This document shows, piece after piece, positions 20,896 through 33,503 of a stretch of DNA of 64,000 nt (positions are counted from its first letter, which is position 1; every line of letters starts with the position of its first letter). The notes under the pieces are model-generated. The model did no database searches. It had not been told where the DNA came from and saw only the letters and a program-made list of their open reading frames with translations. Origin of the DNA: Amylostereum areolatum (Eukaryota; Basidiomycota; Agaricomycetes; Russulales; Stereaceae); assembly GCA_012932865.1 (NCBI GenBank), contig SAXG01000003.1, positions 1,302,001-1,366,000 of the forward strand. Reading direction: 5' to 3'. The translations under genes were made by a program, and so were the position numbers.

Positions 20896-22995
20896 ATGTC
20901 TAAGGAGAAATTCACCGTCAGCGTGGAGACGTCTCCCGTACAGCAGGGTCTCACTGAGCAGGAGGTGCACCAGCTGGACGATGCTCGCCTCGCCGAACTC
21001 GGGTACAAGAGCGAGTTCAGGCGCGAGTTCACTGTACGTCTTTCACATCTTCGGACCCCTTCTGCATCCACTCAACGGCCCATAGCTTTTAGAAACAGTC
21101 GCGTTTGCTTTCTCGATCATGGGTGTTGTAGCTTCCGTCAGCTCTACGTTCTCTTTTGGCTTGGTATCGGGTGCGTCTTACTTCTTGACTTCGCGATGAA
21201 CCGTCGCCTGAACTTATCCGCAGGTGGCCATGTGGGCATGGTCTGGGGCTGGTTCATCCCATGTTTCTTCGTGCTCGCTATCGCTGCTTCTCTGGCCTGA
21301 GCTGACCTCTGCGATGCCGTGCGTATACCCGCATTCAATCTGCTTTTATAGCTTATACACGCCTCTGCAGAACGAGCGCCGGGTTGTATTATTTCTCAGC
21401 AAAAATGGCTCCACCACGATATGCTCCTCTCGCCAGTTGGATTACGGGTTGGGCGAACATCACAGGCCAGGTTCACTCTTGTGTGTTCTATCGACTTCAC
21501 CTGGTACATTTCCCCTGTATTGTCCTTGTTTCCGGATTTACCTTTCGCCTGGTAGTGCTCAGATGATCACCACGGCCATCGCTGTACAATCAGATGGGCA
21601 GACCGTGCTAAGTGCTGGAGCGACGTATGGTATCCTTATCGCCATTCTTGTCTCCCACGGAATTGTGTGCTCCGCCGCTACGCGTATCCTCGCGAGGTTG
21701 AACATCTTCTATGTTCTGGTGAACGGTGTGTCATTTACGTCGTCCGATCCTGCGGCAACTCTGATCAGGGGATAGTGGGCACTAGTGTCGCAGCGATCAT
21801 AGCATTACTTGTGTGCTCCGGGGACAACAGAGTATCGACCAAGGATGCATTCACTCTCTTCGAAAACAACACAGGCTGGGCTAACAGTACGTTCACCGAA
21901 ACGTTTGTCACGTCCGGTAGTTCTTACTATCCTCAAAGGTGGATGGGCGTTCATGCTAGCGTTCACTGCCCCTATGTGGACTCTAACTGGATGTGGGTCC
22001 TTACCATGTTTGGCTTCCTAAAACATAACTGACCGCCGCGCGCATGATAGATGACTCTGCGGCCCATATTTCGGAGGAGGTATCCGGGGCTTCGCGGTCT
22101 GCTCCCATAGCAATCATGGTTGGAGTTATTGGGACTCAGGCACTGGGATGGCTCTTGTATATCGCAGCATCCTTTGCCACACACTCCGTGCCCGATCTTC
22201 TTCAAAGCGAGCTGCCCCTTCCTATGGGCCAACTCTTCCTCGATAACCTCGGGAAACGTGGGATGCTCGCCATTTGGAGTTTTATCATCGTGGTGCAGGT
22301 ACTTGTTTCGCTTGCTGCTTTCGACAATGGCGCCTCACTAGGTTAATAGTACGTGACAGGGGCGGCTCAGGGCGTCGACGCCTCTCGTGCTGTCTTTGCG
22401 TTTGCTCGGGACGACGCCCTACCAGGATCTCGTTGGCTGAAGAGAATTAATCCATCTACTCGGACGCCCATATACGCGGTGTGGTTCGTTATGTTTGGAT
22501 CGGCTGTCTGTGGCCTTCTAGGCTTTAGCGAGGCCGCGCTCTCAGTCGCTTGCTGGGTCTGTTCATTTCTATCCGTTTTCGCCCTGGGCTGATATTTCGT
22601 GTACCTTCAGAGCTGCAGTCATCGGTCTATACGGTAGCTATGCTACCCCCGTGGCTCTGCGCGTCACCACAGGACGGGATAGGCTTACGCCAGGACCATT
22701 CACTCTCGGAAAGTGGTATCTTCCAATCGGATATGTGGCGGTAGCGTGGGTGTCGTTTATCATTGTCCTCCTTCTCTTCCCTACCTCGCAGACCGCGACT
22801 TCAGAAGACATGAGTAAGTGCATGTCTACTTTTCTGCCCATAAATCTCAACGTGTCACTAGATTATGCTGTGGTTATCGTCGGCGCGGTGGTCATCTTCT
22901 CTGGAGTGTCTTGGGTCGTTTCGGCACGCAAGTGGTTCACGGGCCCGATATCGAACCTGAGCCAGAGCCCCTCGGCCGAGAATTTGGAAAAATAG
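20896..22995 (+). CDS. Amino acid/GABA-type permease (APC superfamily)
   Basis: Multi-pass plasma-membrane transporter of the amino acid-polyamine-organocation superfamily, close to fungal GABA/choline/amino acid permeases (Uga4/Hnm1 type). Starts MSKEKFTVSVETSP; a cytosolic N terminus with ELGYKSEFRREFT leads to TM1 (LLETVAFAFSIMGVVASVSS). Hallmarks: GGHVGMVWGWFIPCFFVLAI, the Glu of SLAELTSAMPTSAGLYYFSA, WITGWANITGQ, LTGYDSAAHISEEVSGAS (strong Uga4-type signature), QGVDASRAVFAFARDDALPG and a closing TM around YAVVIVGAVVIFSG. About ten short introns. One extra T at about 21298 splits SLA from ELTSAMP, creating an in-frame TGA, and the exon join near 22555-22612 is also out of phase as written. 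The substrate cannot be decided from sequence. Confidence 0.88.
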
Positions 22996-23159
22996 ACTTG
23001 GGTATATAGCCTCGTAATATTTTTGCAAGCCGAGAATTACAATGAGTTTCCTTTCCCCTACTATGTAGCACTCAATATTGTGGGATGGAATGTCGACATC
23101 CTGCTTTCAATGGAGATATGCGTAAGATACCATGAACGTTGAATATTGAATCGCTGCCT

Positions 23160-25261
23160 TCACGTCTCTCCTGGAAGGACTTTCCTCTTTTCCAAGATGC
23201 GATCCCACTGCGTGTCCTCCCCCCAGACTATGGTTTGGTCTTCTTGTAGCTTCAATACGTCCTTCGTACCTTTGTCGTTCGCTCCACTTTCCGCCCTCTT
23301 TACTTCATCAGCTATCTTCCTCACCCATGCTTTGGCAACAATGGCTTGAGATTCAGTAAGGGTGGGCAAGCGATAAGTCCATAAAGGCCTGTCTGTTGCG
23401 TGGGTTACATAGCCTACAGGCCCATAATATGTCAACGAATTTAAACCTGGAGGATCGATGTGAGTACGCACCTTTGGGACGACCCTGCTCGGGCGTCCAT
23501 CTGATCTCATATCTGACGACCGGGAAACCCGCCTCCACCAGATCCCTGTGAAGCAGTCGCACGGGTAGGTGCACTTGGCCTTCACTAAGCATGTACCCAA
23601 ACAACCTCGTGAGCTTTTCGGCGCTGGCGTCTTCTGGCACATTCTTGAGATAAAGTTCCATTATCTTCGCGGTGATGTCCTCGGGGTAATACCTTTGTAG
23701 ATTCTGCTCGATGTCCTGCTTGCTCGTGACATCGTGCGCGATGGAGTAAAGGTACCACTCTTCAGAGAGATCTCCAAGTACTATGCTCCGCACGCCGTGC
23801 TCGCGGAGTCCCTGCGCAAGCCCACCCATCCGCTGCCAGGTCATCGCGTCGGCGTCTGGAGCACATGCCATCCAGGTTCCGTCAGAGCAGCCACGGAATG
23901 TCCCATGAGAGCCTAATCTCTCAGAGTCGATGAGCTTCGTAATGGCTTTCCAGGGCACGCGCGCAGGGTCTCTGAGCGCGGTGAGAACGTCCCTGTCGTA
24001 AGGATCTAACTCGAGACCACGACAGAATGCCTCGAATTGAGGGCGTAGTTCTCGAGGTGTCTTCGGGGATGTTCTGACAAACAGCGACAACATGTGATCA
24101 TTACAGCGAGGCCATCTAAAAGGGTATAAAATCAAATGCTCACACAATTGCGTTTGACTGGAGCACGGCGGAAGTGAAGGGTGCCTTAACGCCTAGTAGA
24201 AGTCGAGAGGCGTGATGCAAAATCTGGTGTACGGAATGCGCTCCTAATAAGAAACTTTGAATTTGAGAAAAATCGACATTCGGAAAGAATTGGCAGACCA
24301 GCAGATAGACCGCTAACTTGGATATCCTCGGGGTTGCCTATGGAAACATATGTCGGCTACACCGGATGAAAGAGGTCCGAAGATCTTACCACCGAACGCA
24401 GAGATGTTGTCCTTGACCCATTCGAGAGCGAGCCACTGATCTTTGAAGCCAAAGTTGCCTTCGACCTTTGGTTCGTCGCAGGCCAAAAAACCAAATGCAG
24501 ACAGTCGGTAGCCGATGTTCACCCAAACTTCAGAACGCTCTGCGGATATAAATTGCGCCTGGGAGGATAGACCATGCGGAGAACCGAATTGGAGGAAGCT
24601 GTTCGAAGGCTCGTCTTCGGACATGTATAAAGCGATCCACAGACTCACCCTCCGTGGATATACACTTTCACGGGGAGGTTTGTCTCAGACGGAAAAGAAA
24701 GAGGCGATACGATGTTCACGAAGAGGCTGTCGGGATGCTTTTGACCATGCGTTCGAGCATTGGACATTCTGGGGAACTTACGGGTTTTCTGTAGGCTCTC
24801 CTAGACCCACTTTGTCTTCAAATATGCCGCCTTGAAACACATATGTAAATAGTGGTCGTAGATGATTTGAAGCACATGCCTGCCGCTTGTCCATCGTTCG
24901 TCGGTTGTGTCCCGTCTTGACCGTGCGCCGAATCAGAATTAGCAGCCGAATCGGATGGTCGAGAAGAAAGAGAGGTCTTACAAACACTTTCGTAGATGTA
25001 TTCTTTGTCCTCGTACCGAAAGTCGGAGGGAAGTCGTTCCGGATTCTCGAACCGACGCGGCGGAAGAGCGTAAGGAACCTCTGGTATACATAGACGGTGT
25101 TGTGATGCTAGTGAGATGTAGCGTGTACACAGGAGGGACGTACCTAGCCATACCACGGCGCCATTATCGACTCGACGACCTCTCATTGGTCCGTACTGAG
25201 TCTCCACAGCGACATGTTGGGTTGACTCAGATAGCAAGGTGGACAAGTGCGGATTGGACAT
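23160..25261 (-). CDS. Type-B carboxylesterase/lipase family hydrolase
   Basis: Alpha/beta hydrolase of the COesterase family. Starts MSNPHLSTLLSESTQHV at 25261; no signal peptide is visible, so it is probably cytosolic. Recognisable blocks: YGPMRGRRVDNGAVVWL, VPYALPPRRFENPERLPSDF, VKVYIHGG (oxyanion-hole strand), FISAERSEVWVNIGYRLSAFGF, NFGFKDQWLALEWVKDNISAFGG, and the nucleophile elbow GLSAGAHS, which is split by introns (about 24330-24290). Most relatives have GESAG here; the Leu at the second position is unusual but keeps G-x-S-x-G. The large final exons (about 24150-23160) carry the C-terminal half, ending KRKVLPGET. The adjacent minus-strand deacetylase starts 2 kb upstream; no functional link is proven. 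A TATA box lies about 75 bp upstream of the start. Confidence 0.85.
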
Positions 25262-25332
25262 CGTCGCGGCAGACGCAGTCTCCTGTCTTCCGGGGCACTT
25301 ACAAGTCCCTCCTGGGAGAAAGTTGAAAGTGC

Positions 25333-25340
25333 TTATATAG
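25333..25340 (-). promoter_or_regulatory. TATA box of the carboxylesterase gene
   Basis: Minus-strand CTATATAAG lies about 72-80 bp upstream of the ATG at 25261, the expected core-promoter spacing. Confidence 0.5.
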
Positions 25341-25478
25341 GGCAACCGGGCTGTTATCGGACCGGGCTCGCAATCTTATCGCATGAGAAGTCAGAGGCAA
25401 TAACATTCCATTTGCACCACCACTGCACTTGCAGTGACCGCACGGGTGAGCAGTTCGAGCAGTTCAACGCGAGACTGA

Positions 25479-27258
25479 TTAGCTTCCGAATCCTTTGGGC
25501 ATGACAGCACCCTCCGCAGGTTTCGTTCGTGCTCTAAACTCTTGGGACATTTCAACCATAGGAACCCATGACACGCCTTCATGGGTGTTCACCCATTCGA
25601 TAAAACGTTCCTGAAAACATCCTATTAGTAATATGATCGAACGAAAAGAAGCTAAAGTAGATACCAGCATAAGAAGGACGTGCGGACGGCTGTGAACATC
25701 AGAATGTTTATGCCAACTAAAGGAGTAGCTTTTGTACTCACCCGCTAACGTCGGGATGTATGGTTATCGGGAATATGAAGTTTTCTTCCTCTCTGAAGAA
25801 GCTTTAGTTGAGTCGTCCCTTCAGTCATGATACTTACCTGTAGAGGTAGGTAAACATATCCTTCCATAATTGTTCGACATCCCGCGAGTTCACCTGGTTC
25901 ACGTATTGTCAGGAACTTGCTGTGTCGTTGAGACTTCGAGAGGGACCACTTACCCAGCCATGGGAGTTAGCGCTGGCTTTGATAAACCTGCTCGTTGAGT
26001 GGGTGAGATGTTACACACATAAGACTGACACTCTTATCACGTACATCATTGGGGGAAGGTCGTCGAGGTACCTTGGGAGCCGTCGTCAGCTGGATACCCA
26101 GTGCAAGGTGACAAACATGCTTCACCAGTTTGCTGGAATCTCAACAAGCCCAGTTTCTTTGCCCCGTTGCAAAGGCTTCATCCAAGTCTCCGCTTTCGAA
26201 TTATAATCAATTTTGGTCCAGGTATCTTGGTCGCGCAGATAATAGGCCTGCGAACTGTCATTTGCGTCAGAATTGTAGACTGGGAAGCGTGGAGACTATT
26301 TGGAACTAGTCACGGACAGCACCACGAGGAGTGGGTGTGCCGATCACGAAATGTGTAGGTACGGGTATATGTGGGCCGACTGGACCAATGTCAAGCGTGC
26401 GAGACGTACTCGTGAGCCATATTAGAGTGATCTGAAATACTAATCAGTAATGGATCACACGGAACGGTGACACCGGGAAGCGTACCGTATTGTATTCCCT
26501 TCTCCAGCAGCAGATCAGTGCCCTCTTTACTGGTCTCCCACCAGGGTGCGACGCTCCCCTTCGGGGGATTCCCGTGGTTAAATTGTGTTAGTAGTTTGTA
26601 TGTATGATTGAGGATGTCCTTTTGTTGTTCAAACGTCATAGAGACAGGATTCTGCACAGGGGTGAGACGATAAACTCTGGATGGGAAGAGCGATGTACTT
26701 CATGTGAATAGCCATGGAGGCCTCTGTCACGCGGCAACAGCTACAGTCAGATGAGGAAGCAACACTTCAGGAGCGGAGGGGTATTCACATCTCGTGTCCG
26801 GCGTCACGTACGGCGGCCATCTGTTCCGGAAATGTCTCCAGACTATGACCTGTTACGCCGTTTATCGTTGAAGAGACGCTTGAGCGTTTTTTGCGCAGGT
26901 TCACATACCTGGAATAAACCAAGTGGTCTTGATATCATATTTCTTGAAGAGCTAGGTTGTATTTTATTCACACATTCACGAAACAGATGAGAGGCGGAGT
27001 TGTACCTTGAGAAGGCGAGGTACGCCAACTTCGCCAGCATACAGACCCTGTCCGCCGACGAAGACGTTGTACAGCGACATCATAGCGTTTGACAAAACAC
27101 ACGTACCCTCGAGATATCGAGAGGAGAATCTTCTCCGCCGTATGATCCCAGCCTTTGGATGGAAGTTAACAAGTGCATACAGACGAAAATCGACAAACGT
27201 ACCAACCGGCGACAGCATCAACATCCACGCCGAAACCGATGAGCACCTTTCGAGTCAT
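25479..27258 (-). CDS. Polysaccharide deacetylase (NodB-fold) family protein
   Basis: Carbohydrate-esterase-4-like metal-dependent deacetylase; in fungi such intracellular members act on chitooligosaccharides or small amides, but the substrate here is not evident. Starts [19 protein letters not shown] at 27258, where the first catalytic Asp sits in GVDVDA. Later exons read [47 protein letters not shown] with HGYSHE (the H-x3-H metal ligands), [74 protein letters not shown], and [17 protein letters not shown] near the end (stop at 25479). No secretion signal is seen, unlike cell-wall chitin deacetylases. About ten introns, many of which join in phase on inspection. It lies in tandem with the carboxylesterase and divergent from GCP5. 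Confidence 0.82.
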
Positions 27259-27702
27259 GGTGGTATGCGGGAGGTGTATGGGTATGGGAAGTGAAGGCCG
27301 ATAAGAGCTGTGGCTGCGATGCTTAGTCTTACATAGAGGATAGATAGGAGAGCTGTTATCAGTGCGCGGTGGTGGTCGGGAAGCCGGCGTGTCCGATTTG
27401 TGCCCGATCTCAGAGTCACAGGCCAAACTTCAAAGTACTTGAGGCTTCAGGCTCGTTCAGCCACACATGTATGATATTCTGCGATAAAGAGGACCGCGAA
27501 TGAAATGGAAAGTGGGACGTTCAAAATGAGGAGGTCGGGGATGCCAGTCGAAGTTGGAAATATACGCGTGCACGTGCAGGACCTCGACGCGTCGCGGCGC
27601 GTGACCGACCTCGAGTGTGCCGCTCGCCATCTCTGCTTCTTGTATCTTGTAAAGTCGCCTACTCGACAAAAAACCCACGATTCTGAAGGAGCTTTGGACA
27701 CA

Positions 27703-30700
27703 ATGGAACGATCGAAACCCACGCCGCTGTCCATAGACCCAACTTTTCGCCGACATCGTGCGTTGTCGGGCGCTTCATCAATCCGACCATCCTCTAGTGC
27801 ATCCTTTCGCCCTCCTTCCAGCGCATCTTCTAGGCCTCCGTCCAGCGCATCCATCCGACCATCTTCCAGTGGATCTATCCGTCCTTCATCCAGCGCATCC
27901 ACCAATAGACCCGCTTCCAGCGCTTCTTTCAGGCCTTTATCTCAAGCATCTCACCGACCCCCCTCTCGGTTCTCCATACGGTCTGCACGTCAGACATCTC
28001 GCCTCCAGTCGTTCGGACAAACACTTGTGAAGAAGCTTTCTCCTGATGATGACGAGGAGAATGTACAAGCCGCCGTGGAGTTCGTGGTCAAAAGCCTGAA
28101 TTACACCACCAAGGCTGGTCCGACTATTGACATGGATACCATGAATAAGCGAATAAGCGGGTACGTTGCTTGGTGTTTCAGGCCTCGATTGCGTTCAACT
28201 GTGTACAGACACACTCGGAAGGCCCGTATACAATCTCGTGATACCTGGGCGGACGCACTCGACATGTTGTATGCTAGGCTCAAGAGTCAAGTTGAAGAGG
28301 CTAAAGACTTGGACCAAGAAATCACAGTGGGTACAGCCCGTTACTTGAAATCATGGCTGATATCTTCTGCTAGCTGGTTCGCCTTCCAGATCACCTTCAG
28401 CTTTTGGTATAGAGCACCCTTTCCTACTGCAGGATCGTACAGGATCTTATGCATTCACACAATAGATCCTTCTTTCATCACCACCCGATGAATATGCATC
28501 TCGGTATGCGCGGGATTACCTGGAAAATGCAAGGAACCCTCCATCTGGAAAAGATGGTCCCACTTGGAAGGAGATCTTAGACGAAGAACCTTTTGAAGGA
28601 CAGCATTGGGAAGGTGTTTATGGACTTCCCCCAGGGAGCACCATTGAGGGGTGGGAGTCCAAAAGTCTTGAAAGCACACCTCCTCTGTCTCCTTTGGTAT
28701 ATGAGGGATTTGACAATCCCCGGGCCCAAGTGTCACCTCTGAACTGGGATTCGCCGGATGCAGACGACGATGATGTTCACGTACCGCTATCTACTGATAA
28801 GGAACCCAAACAGCAATTCCATCCCTCTGTCTCATACGACCACCGTCAAGATGTCGAGTCTCTTCAGACACACCAGTATTGGCGGAAAGAATGGAAGACA
28901 GATGCGTCGCTCTCCGGCGATTTTGTCCTTGAGGATGCTTCCACCCTAGGTATGTTACGACCTACTCTGTGCAACGACACCTCCTCACTCAAGTCGTATA
29001 GGCCCATCCCTTTCCCATGTTCTCGGAGAGATTGGACTTCGGGCCATTGACAGCCCCAGTCATGCAGCAAGTTGTCATGTTCCACAGTGTTTGCATAGGC
29101 TGATAACATAACACAGAAATATATCCATGAACACGATGCCGTACGAGAGGTCCTCATGGCACTTGAAGGCCACAAAAACCTCCTGATGAGATGGTGCCAT
29201 GGGACCGGTTCGAACTTTAATTTTGAGGTTGGCCGATTTCCTCAACCCCCGGCCGCACCAGCTCACGTCTATGGGCGTTAGCTTACGCCGGATGCACCCC
29301 GCGTTGTTCATCTAACAATCACCTCCCAACACTCGATCCTGAAGACCTTTGCTCAATTTGCCACAACGGTGGAACATTTGCGAAAATTCGTCAGCCGAAT
29401 ATTTGACTTTGCCATCCAGCCCGGAGAAACATCGAAGCAACTGCCTCATTTCACAGGATACAACCGACGCATTACCCGAACAGTCGAGGCATTTTCGGAA
29501 GCCGTGGACTTGCACATTCAAAGCTTCACAAAATGGTGCTCATCCAAGGAGGAGGATATCTGCAAGGCGACTTCGAGTCTGGGAAGTCCGGTGACAATCA
29601 GCTTCCTCGGCCTAGAGATGTCTTTGCGAGACAGTTTCTCACAGAGCTTCGATGTTCTACTGGACGTTATCCGACGAGTGATGCGAAAGACGTCTCGTGT
29701 CCAGGATCGAGATGCAGAGGTTTGGATGTTGGCCGAACTCCCCGCATATTCTCCACCATCGGCTATATCCAGTTTGCTTCTCGATTCGCTGTTGGAAACT
29801 GCCCAAGAAAACCTTGTCATGGGGAACAGTGTCACCCATAAAGTACTGATGCGCGTCTTTATCATGGCGGCCGAACCGATATGGACAATGGTGGGCCACT
29901 GGTTACGCGACGGAATGCCTATACAAGAGGCCGCAGACCGGCGTGCGACCCCCGGCTATGCAGGACTTGTAGATGAATTCTTCGTGGAGGACAATCAGCT
30001 CTTCCTTCTTGATCCCGACTATTGGTCCGAGGGTTTCGTTCTACGAGACAGGAATTCCGAAGGAGAACGGGCCCCCAGTCCTATTCCTGCATTCCTAGAC
30101 CTCGTCGCTTCGCAAGTCCTTGGCGCTGGCAAGGCAGTAGGATTGATGCGTGCATTGGGTCTTCCGCTTGAATACGAGGGAGATGAACAACCATCGCTTC
30201 TTCCTCAGTGGCCATCGTTCACTAGTCTTTTCAACGGAACAAATCTCGTAGATTCAACGCGCATAACTTCTGTAGACGATCTTTCCCGCTTCGTCTATGA
30301 CGAACTCATTTCGCAATGTCGTACTGTTCAAGGTCGGCTAGTTCAAGTCGTTGTTGACGAATGCGAACTTTGGTATCACTTGTCCGCGATAGAAGATCTC
30401 TACCTGATGAGGAGGGGCGATGTCATGTCTCGCGTATTCGACGTTGTTTTTGCGAAAGTGCGTATTCCTTCCGCATAATACCTTTGAAATGCGGAATTCA
30501 CATGCCTGCCCTGGTAGATGGACGCACAGCAAGCTTGGTCAGACTACCATTTCCTCAACAGTACGCTGCGCGATGTTATCCAAGCTACCGCGCGCAAGTG
30601 GATCAATCCAAATTTGGTTCAGCTCTTTTATCGCGGGGGCCGCGATGCAGCTAACCAACACTCTGCCCATGCCATGGACGACCTCTTCATGGAATACGCA

Positions 30701-31718
30701 GCGCCGTTTCCCTTAACCTACATATTCGGTCCCAGCTCTCTGGACATCTACTCTTCTATCTTTGTTTTCCTGATAAAGATCCGCCGGGCGAAAGGCGCTC
30801 TAGAGCGGATATTGGTAAGAGGGGCGGCCGATGCTCCTCATATGCGTGAGGAGATGAAGGTTTTCTATGCCATGCGAAGCAAGCTGTCGTGGTTTGTCAA
30901 GTGAGTTGATGTCCAATGACAGCCTTCGCCGAACCTGACATTAGTGCAGCTCTCTCCTAGACTTTGTCTCAACATATGTACGCAGTGTCCTCCGCATTGA
31001 TCAAAACGTATGAACATGATGAACCATCTTGCAGGTGTTGCAAAGTCAAGTAGTGAAATTTCACGATTCACTGCGACTGGCCAAGTCTCTGGACGATATC
31101 ATCCATCTACATGACACTCAGTGAGCATAATCACTCTTGAGGTCTGTGTAGGATCTAACTTTCATCTAGTCTTAGGCGGTTGGAAGATTTATGTCTTCTC
31201 CAAGACAACGTGAGTGGCACTGACCAGGAAAGTTCGTTGTCTAACGTCAAGATCAGACATCTACCCTTCGCCGTACCGTTCATTCCATCCTCAATATAAG
31301 TCTTCACTTTGCCGACATCTTTGTCGCGTTTGCCGGCGACACTACACATGATCTTTCCCACACGCACACTCCGGCACGCCGTCACCGCAGCCGTCGTCTT
31401 CAGCAACAACGCAAGAACACTATCGGGTTCAGCATGCCTGTTTTGAATTTGGCACCAAGCTCTGACAGCGACAGCGACTCACATACCGAAGACGAGGACC
31501 CTCTCAATAGCGAAGGCCCGCAAACCTCGTTCTCCCTCGTTGCTTCAGTGTCTTTGGGCGACGAAGATTTGTATGGACAGGTTAACCAGATGTCTCGGGA
31601 TCTAGATGGCTCGGTTCGCTTTTTTCGGAGAGGGATGGAAAGTTTGGCGGGAGGCACTTCTGAAGCAGCACCTGCGTTTGGGATTTTCGCATTTACTCTC
31701 GAGGACTGGGACCGATAA
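27703..31718 (+). CDS. Gamma-tubulin complex component 5 (GCP5-like, Spc97/Spc98 family)
   Basis: Subunit of the gamma-tubulin ring complex, which nucleates microtubules at spindle pole bodies. The start MERSKPTPLSID at 27703 opens a disordered N terminus containing an imperfect octapeptide repeat (PSSSASxR-like, about 27770-27945). A helical segment follows, VKKLSPDDDEENVQAAVEFV. TWKEILDEEPFEGQHWEGVY (about 28550-28610) is a GCP5 hallmark. GRIP1: FLLDPDYWSEGFVLRD and PAFLDLVASQVLGAGKAVGL. GRIP2: QAWSDYHFLNSTLRDVIQAT, FPLTYIFGPSSLDIYSSIF, FVFLIKIRRAKGALERIL, then VKFHDSLRLAKSLDDIIHLH and a closing acidic Ser/Asp linker. It ends FGIFAFTLEDWDR at 31718. All checked joins are in frame. The stop is only 61 bp from the convergent CSN12 stop. 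Confidence 0.88.
27770..27945 (+). repeat. Degenerate 24-bp tandem repeat inside GCP5
   Basis: About seven imperfect 24-bp units (type tccagcgcatccatccgacc plus four bases) encode PSSSAS(I/F/S)R repeats in the disordered N terminus. The period is a multiple of three, so length changes keep the frame; copies differ mainly at silent or conservative positions. Confidence 0.75.
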
Positions 31719-31779
31719 TTGACCTAGTTTACATTCATCATGTTTCACAAGAGCGCAACGGCGACAGGGGTCAAAAGGA

Positions 31780-33503
31780 CTAGTACAGTGCGTATGGTGA
31801 CGGCCGGTCGGCCACCCGAGGAAATACATTTGTGTTAGCCAGGACAACCATCGATCGTTCATGCGAGATGTACCCTCGCATGTACCCTCGATAGATCATA
31901 TTGGCCACGAGGCACTCTGCCTCTGCCTCGTCGCTGTCCATGCCGCAGACCCGCAGTGCAGACTGAAACATGGCTATGGGGATGCGGTTACTCTTTTGTG
32001 ATGCAACCCACCTGCGAGGAGAGTGAGATGCGAAAGAGTAGAGCGGCATCACAAGCGAATATAGAAAAACACACTCACACTCTTCTAAAAAGCCCTCGAA
32101 TACAGAGTTCTCGCGCTTTCTCGAGTGTGAGCCAGAGGTTGAGGTCTACAAGCCGTCGTTCCCATCGGTCAAGTGCCGTGTCGAAGGCCTTGATATCTCC
32201 TTTCCGGATGGCGTTAATGAAAGGGGTATAGAGCTCATCAAGCGCAGAGAATTGGTCCAATAGATCGCGAGAGGGTAGATGGCCGCGCAGAATACGCAAA
32301 GGTATAAGATATGTCAGTATCCGCCTAGAATGATATTGGGTTAGGAGATCCACGAATAGATTACGAGTCGAACGCACTCTCTGTTGCTGCCTGCCGCGGC
32401 GTGACAGGAGTAAAACGCAAGTGTTAGCTCCTTTTCTGACTACGGGTACCATCAGAGAGTGTGCGGAATGTGCAAGAAGACCATATACACACCTTGGTGA
32501 AGTCTTCGTTTAAGAAACTTATCCTGCCCAAGTAATACCTATACGTAACCTGACAGATCTTCAGTAAACATTCAACGTGAAGCGGGGGGTCCTTACTTGG
32601 TGGGACTTTGGGAACTGGTCCAAAGCCGGGACGTCGGAATATGCATCAAGTGCGCGAAATATGTTCTTCGACAGCGCTATCTTCCTTAACTATTCGGGTG
32701 AGCCAATCAGTCATACAATCAGTCCTATGTTTCAAAGTGGACTTACTCGAAAATAACTTTTGAGAGTCAAGCCAACGACGTAATAAACTCCCCACTTTCG
32801 TGACATTTGGTACGTTGAAGTTCTAAACCAAGTAATGAAGAAGATGCAAGAGAATGTAGATATTGTGGCACACCTATCCTGAAGGCACTGAGTAAATGCC
32901 TTTGCCATAGTCCGTGCAGCGTTCTCCATACATGATATATTCTGTTCCATATATCTAGAGTTGACGTCTGCCTGTTCAAAATTAAGGAAGAGACCAAGGA
33001 GGAAGGTTTAAGGAAGTGACGCATACATCAAAGGCTAGGTCTCGCAAGTCCCGCAAGACGGCGAAGAGGGCGGGCAAAGTCCAACCATTGTTTTCGGCAA
33101 AAAAGCGAAGAAACGCACTGATAATACGTTAAAGGCTCTGTCCTCGCATTCGTACAGGGTAAAATACTACACACTTCACAAGGTTGGTATGCTCTTCAAA
33201 GGCTGCAGCAGAGCGTTGTTTTGCGATATGAGTTGTGACAAGAACATATTGAATAGATATCTCGTCCCAAGGGGAGATAATCGCGCTCTTGTATCGCGAG
33301 GTAAGGGAGGTTTTCTGCCGAAGGTGTGTCAATAATGGGAAGTCCGAAACAAAGCAGGGACAGACGGTAGGATTACGGAACTCCTTGACGAGATCCTTAG
33401 CGTGGGGGTTTGTCACACCAAGGAGATACGCAAGGGTGGGGCCCTCCTGGTCATGCAGTGCGTTGGTTATTTGCTGGAGGAACTGGGAGAACGATAGAGG
33501 CAT
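31780..33503 (-). CDS. CSN12: CSN12/PCID2-like PCI-domain protein (Thp1 family)
   Basis: PCI-domain protein of the CSN12/PCID2/Thp1 group, which acts with Sac3 and Sem1 in TREX-2 mRNA export (Thp1) or associates with the COP9 signalosome in yeast (Csn12). Starts MPLSFSQFLQQITNAL at 33503. TPR-like helices follow: NNGWTLPALFAVLRDLRDLA, KKIALSKNIFRALDAYSDVP, and FPKSHQVTYRYYLGRISFLN with FTKAEEELTFAFYSCHAAAG. Then ERILTYLIPLRILRGHLPS and, at the C terminus, the winged-helix PCI end: FNNAIRKGDIKAFDT-type sequence, WVASQKSNRIPIAMFQSALR and VANMIYRGYMRGYISHE. The TYLIP-x-R-x-L-x-GxxPS segment is typical of CSN12/PCID2 rather than proteasome PCI subunits. Short introns throughout. It shares a 341-bp divergent promoter with TFIIF alpha and ends 61 bp from the GCP5 stop. 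Confidence 0.85.

Noticed and set aside
29195..29270. tRNA-like T-loop sequence (GGTTCGAACT)
   Set aside because: No matching acceptor stem, D-arm or A box at the right spacing; it lies inside the GCP5 gene.
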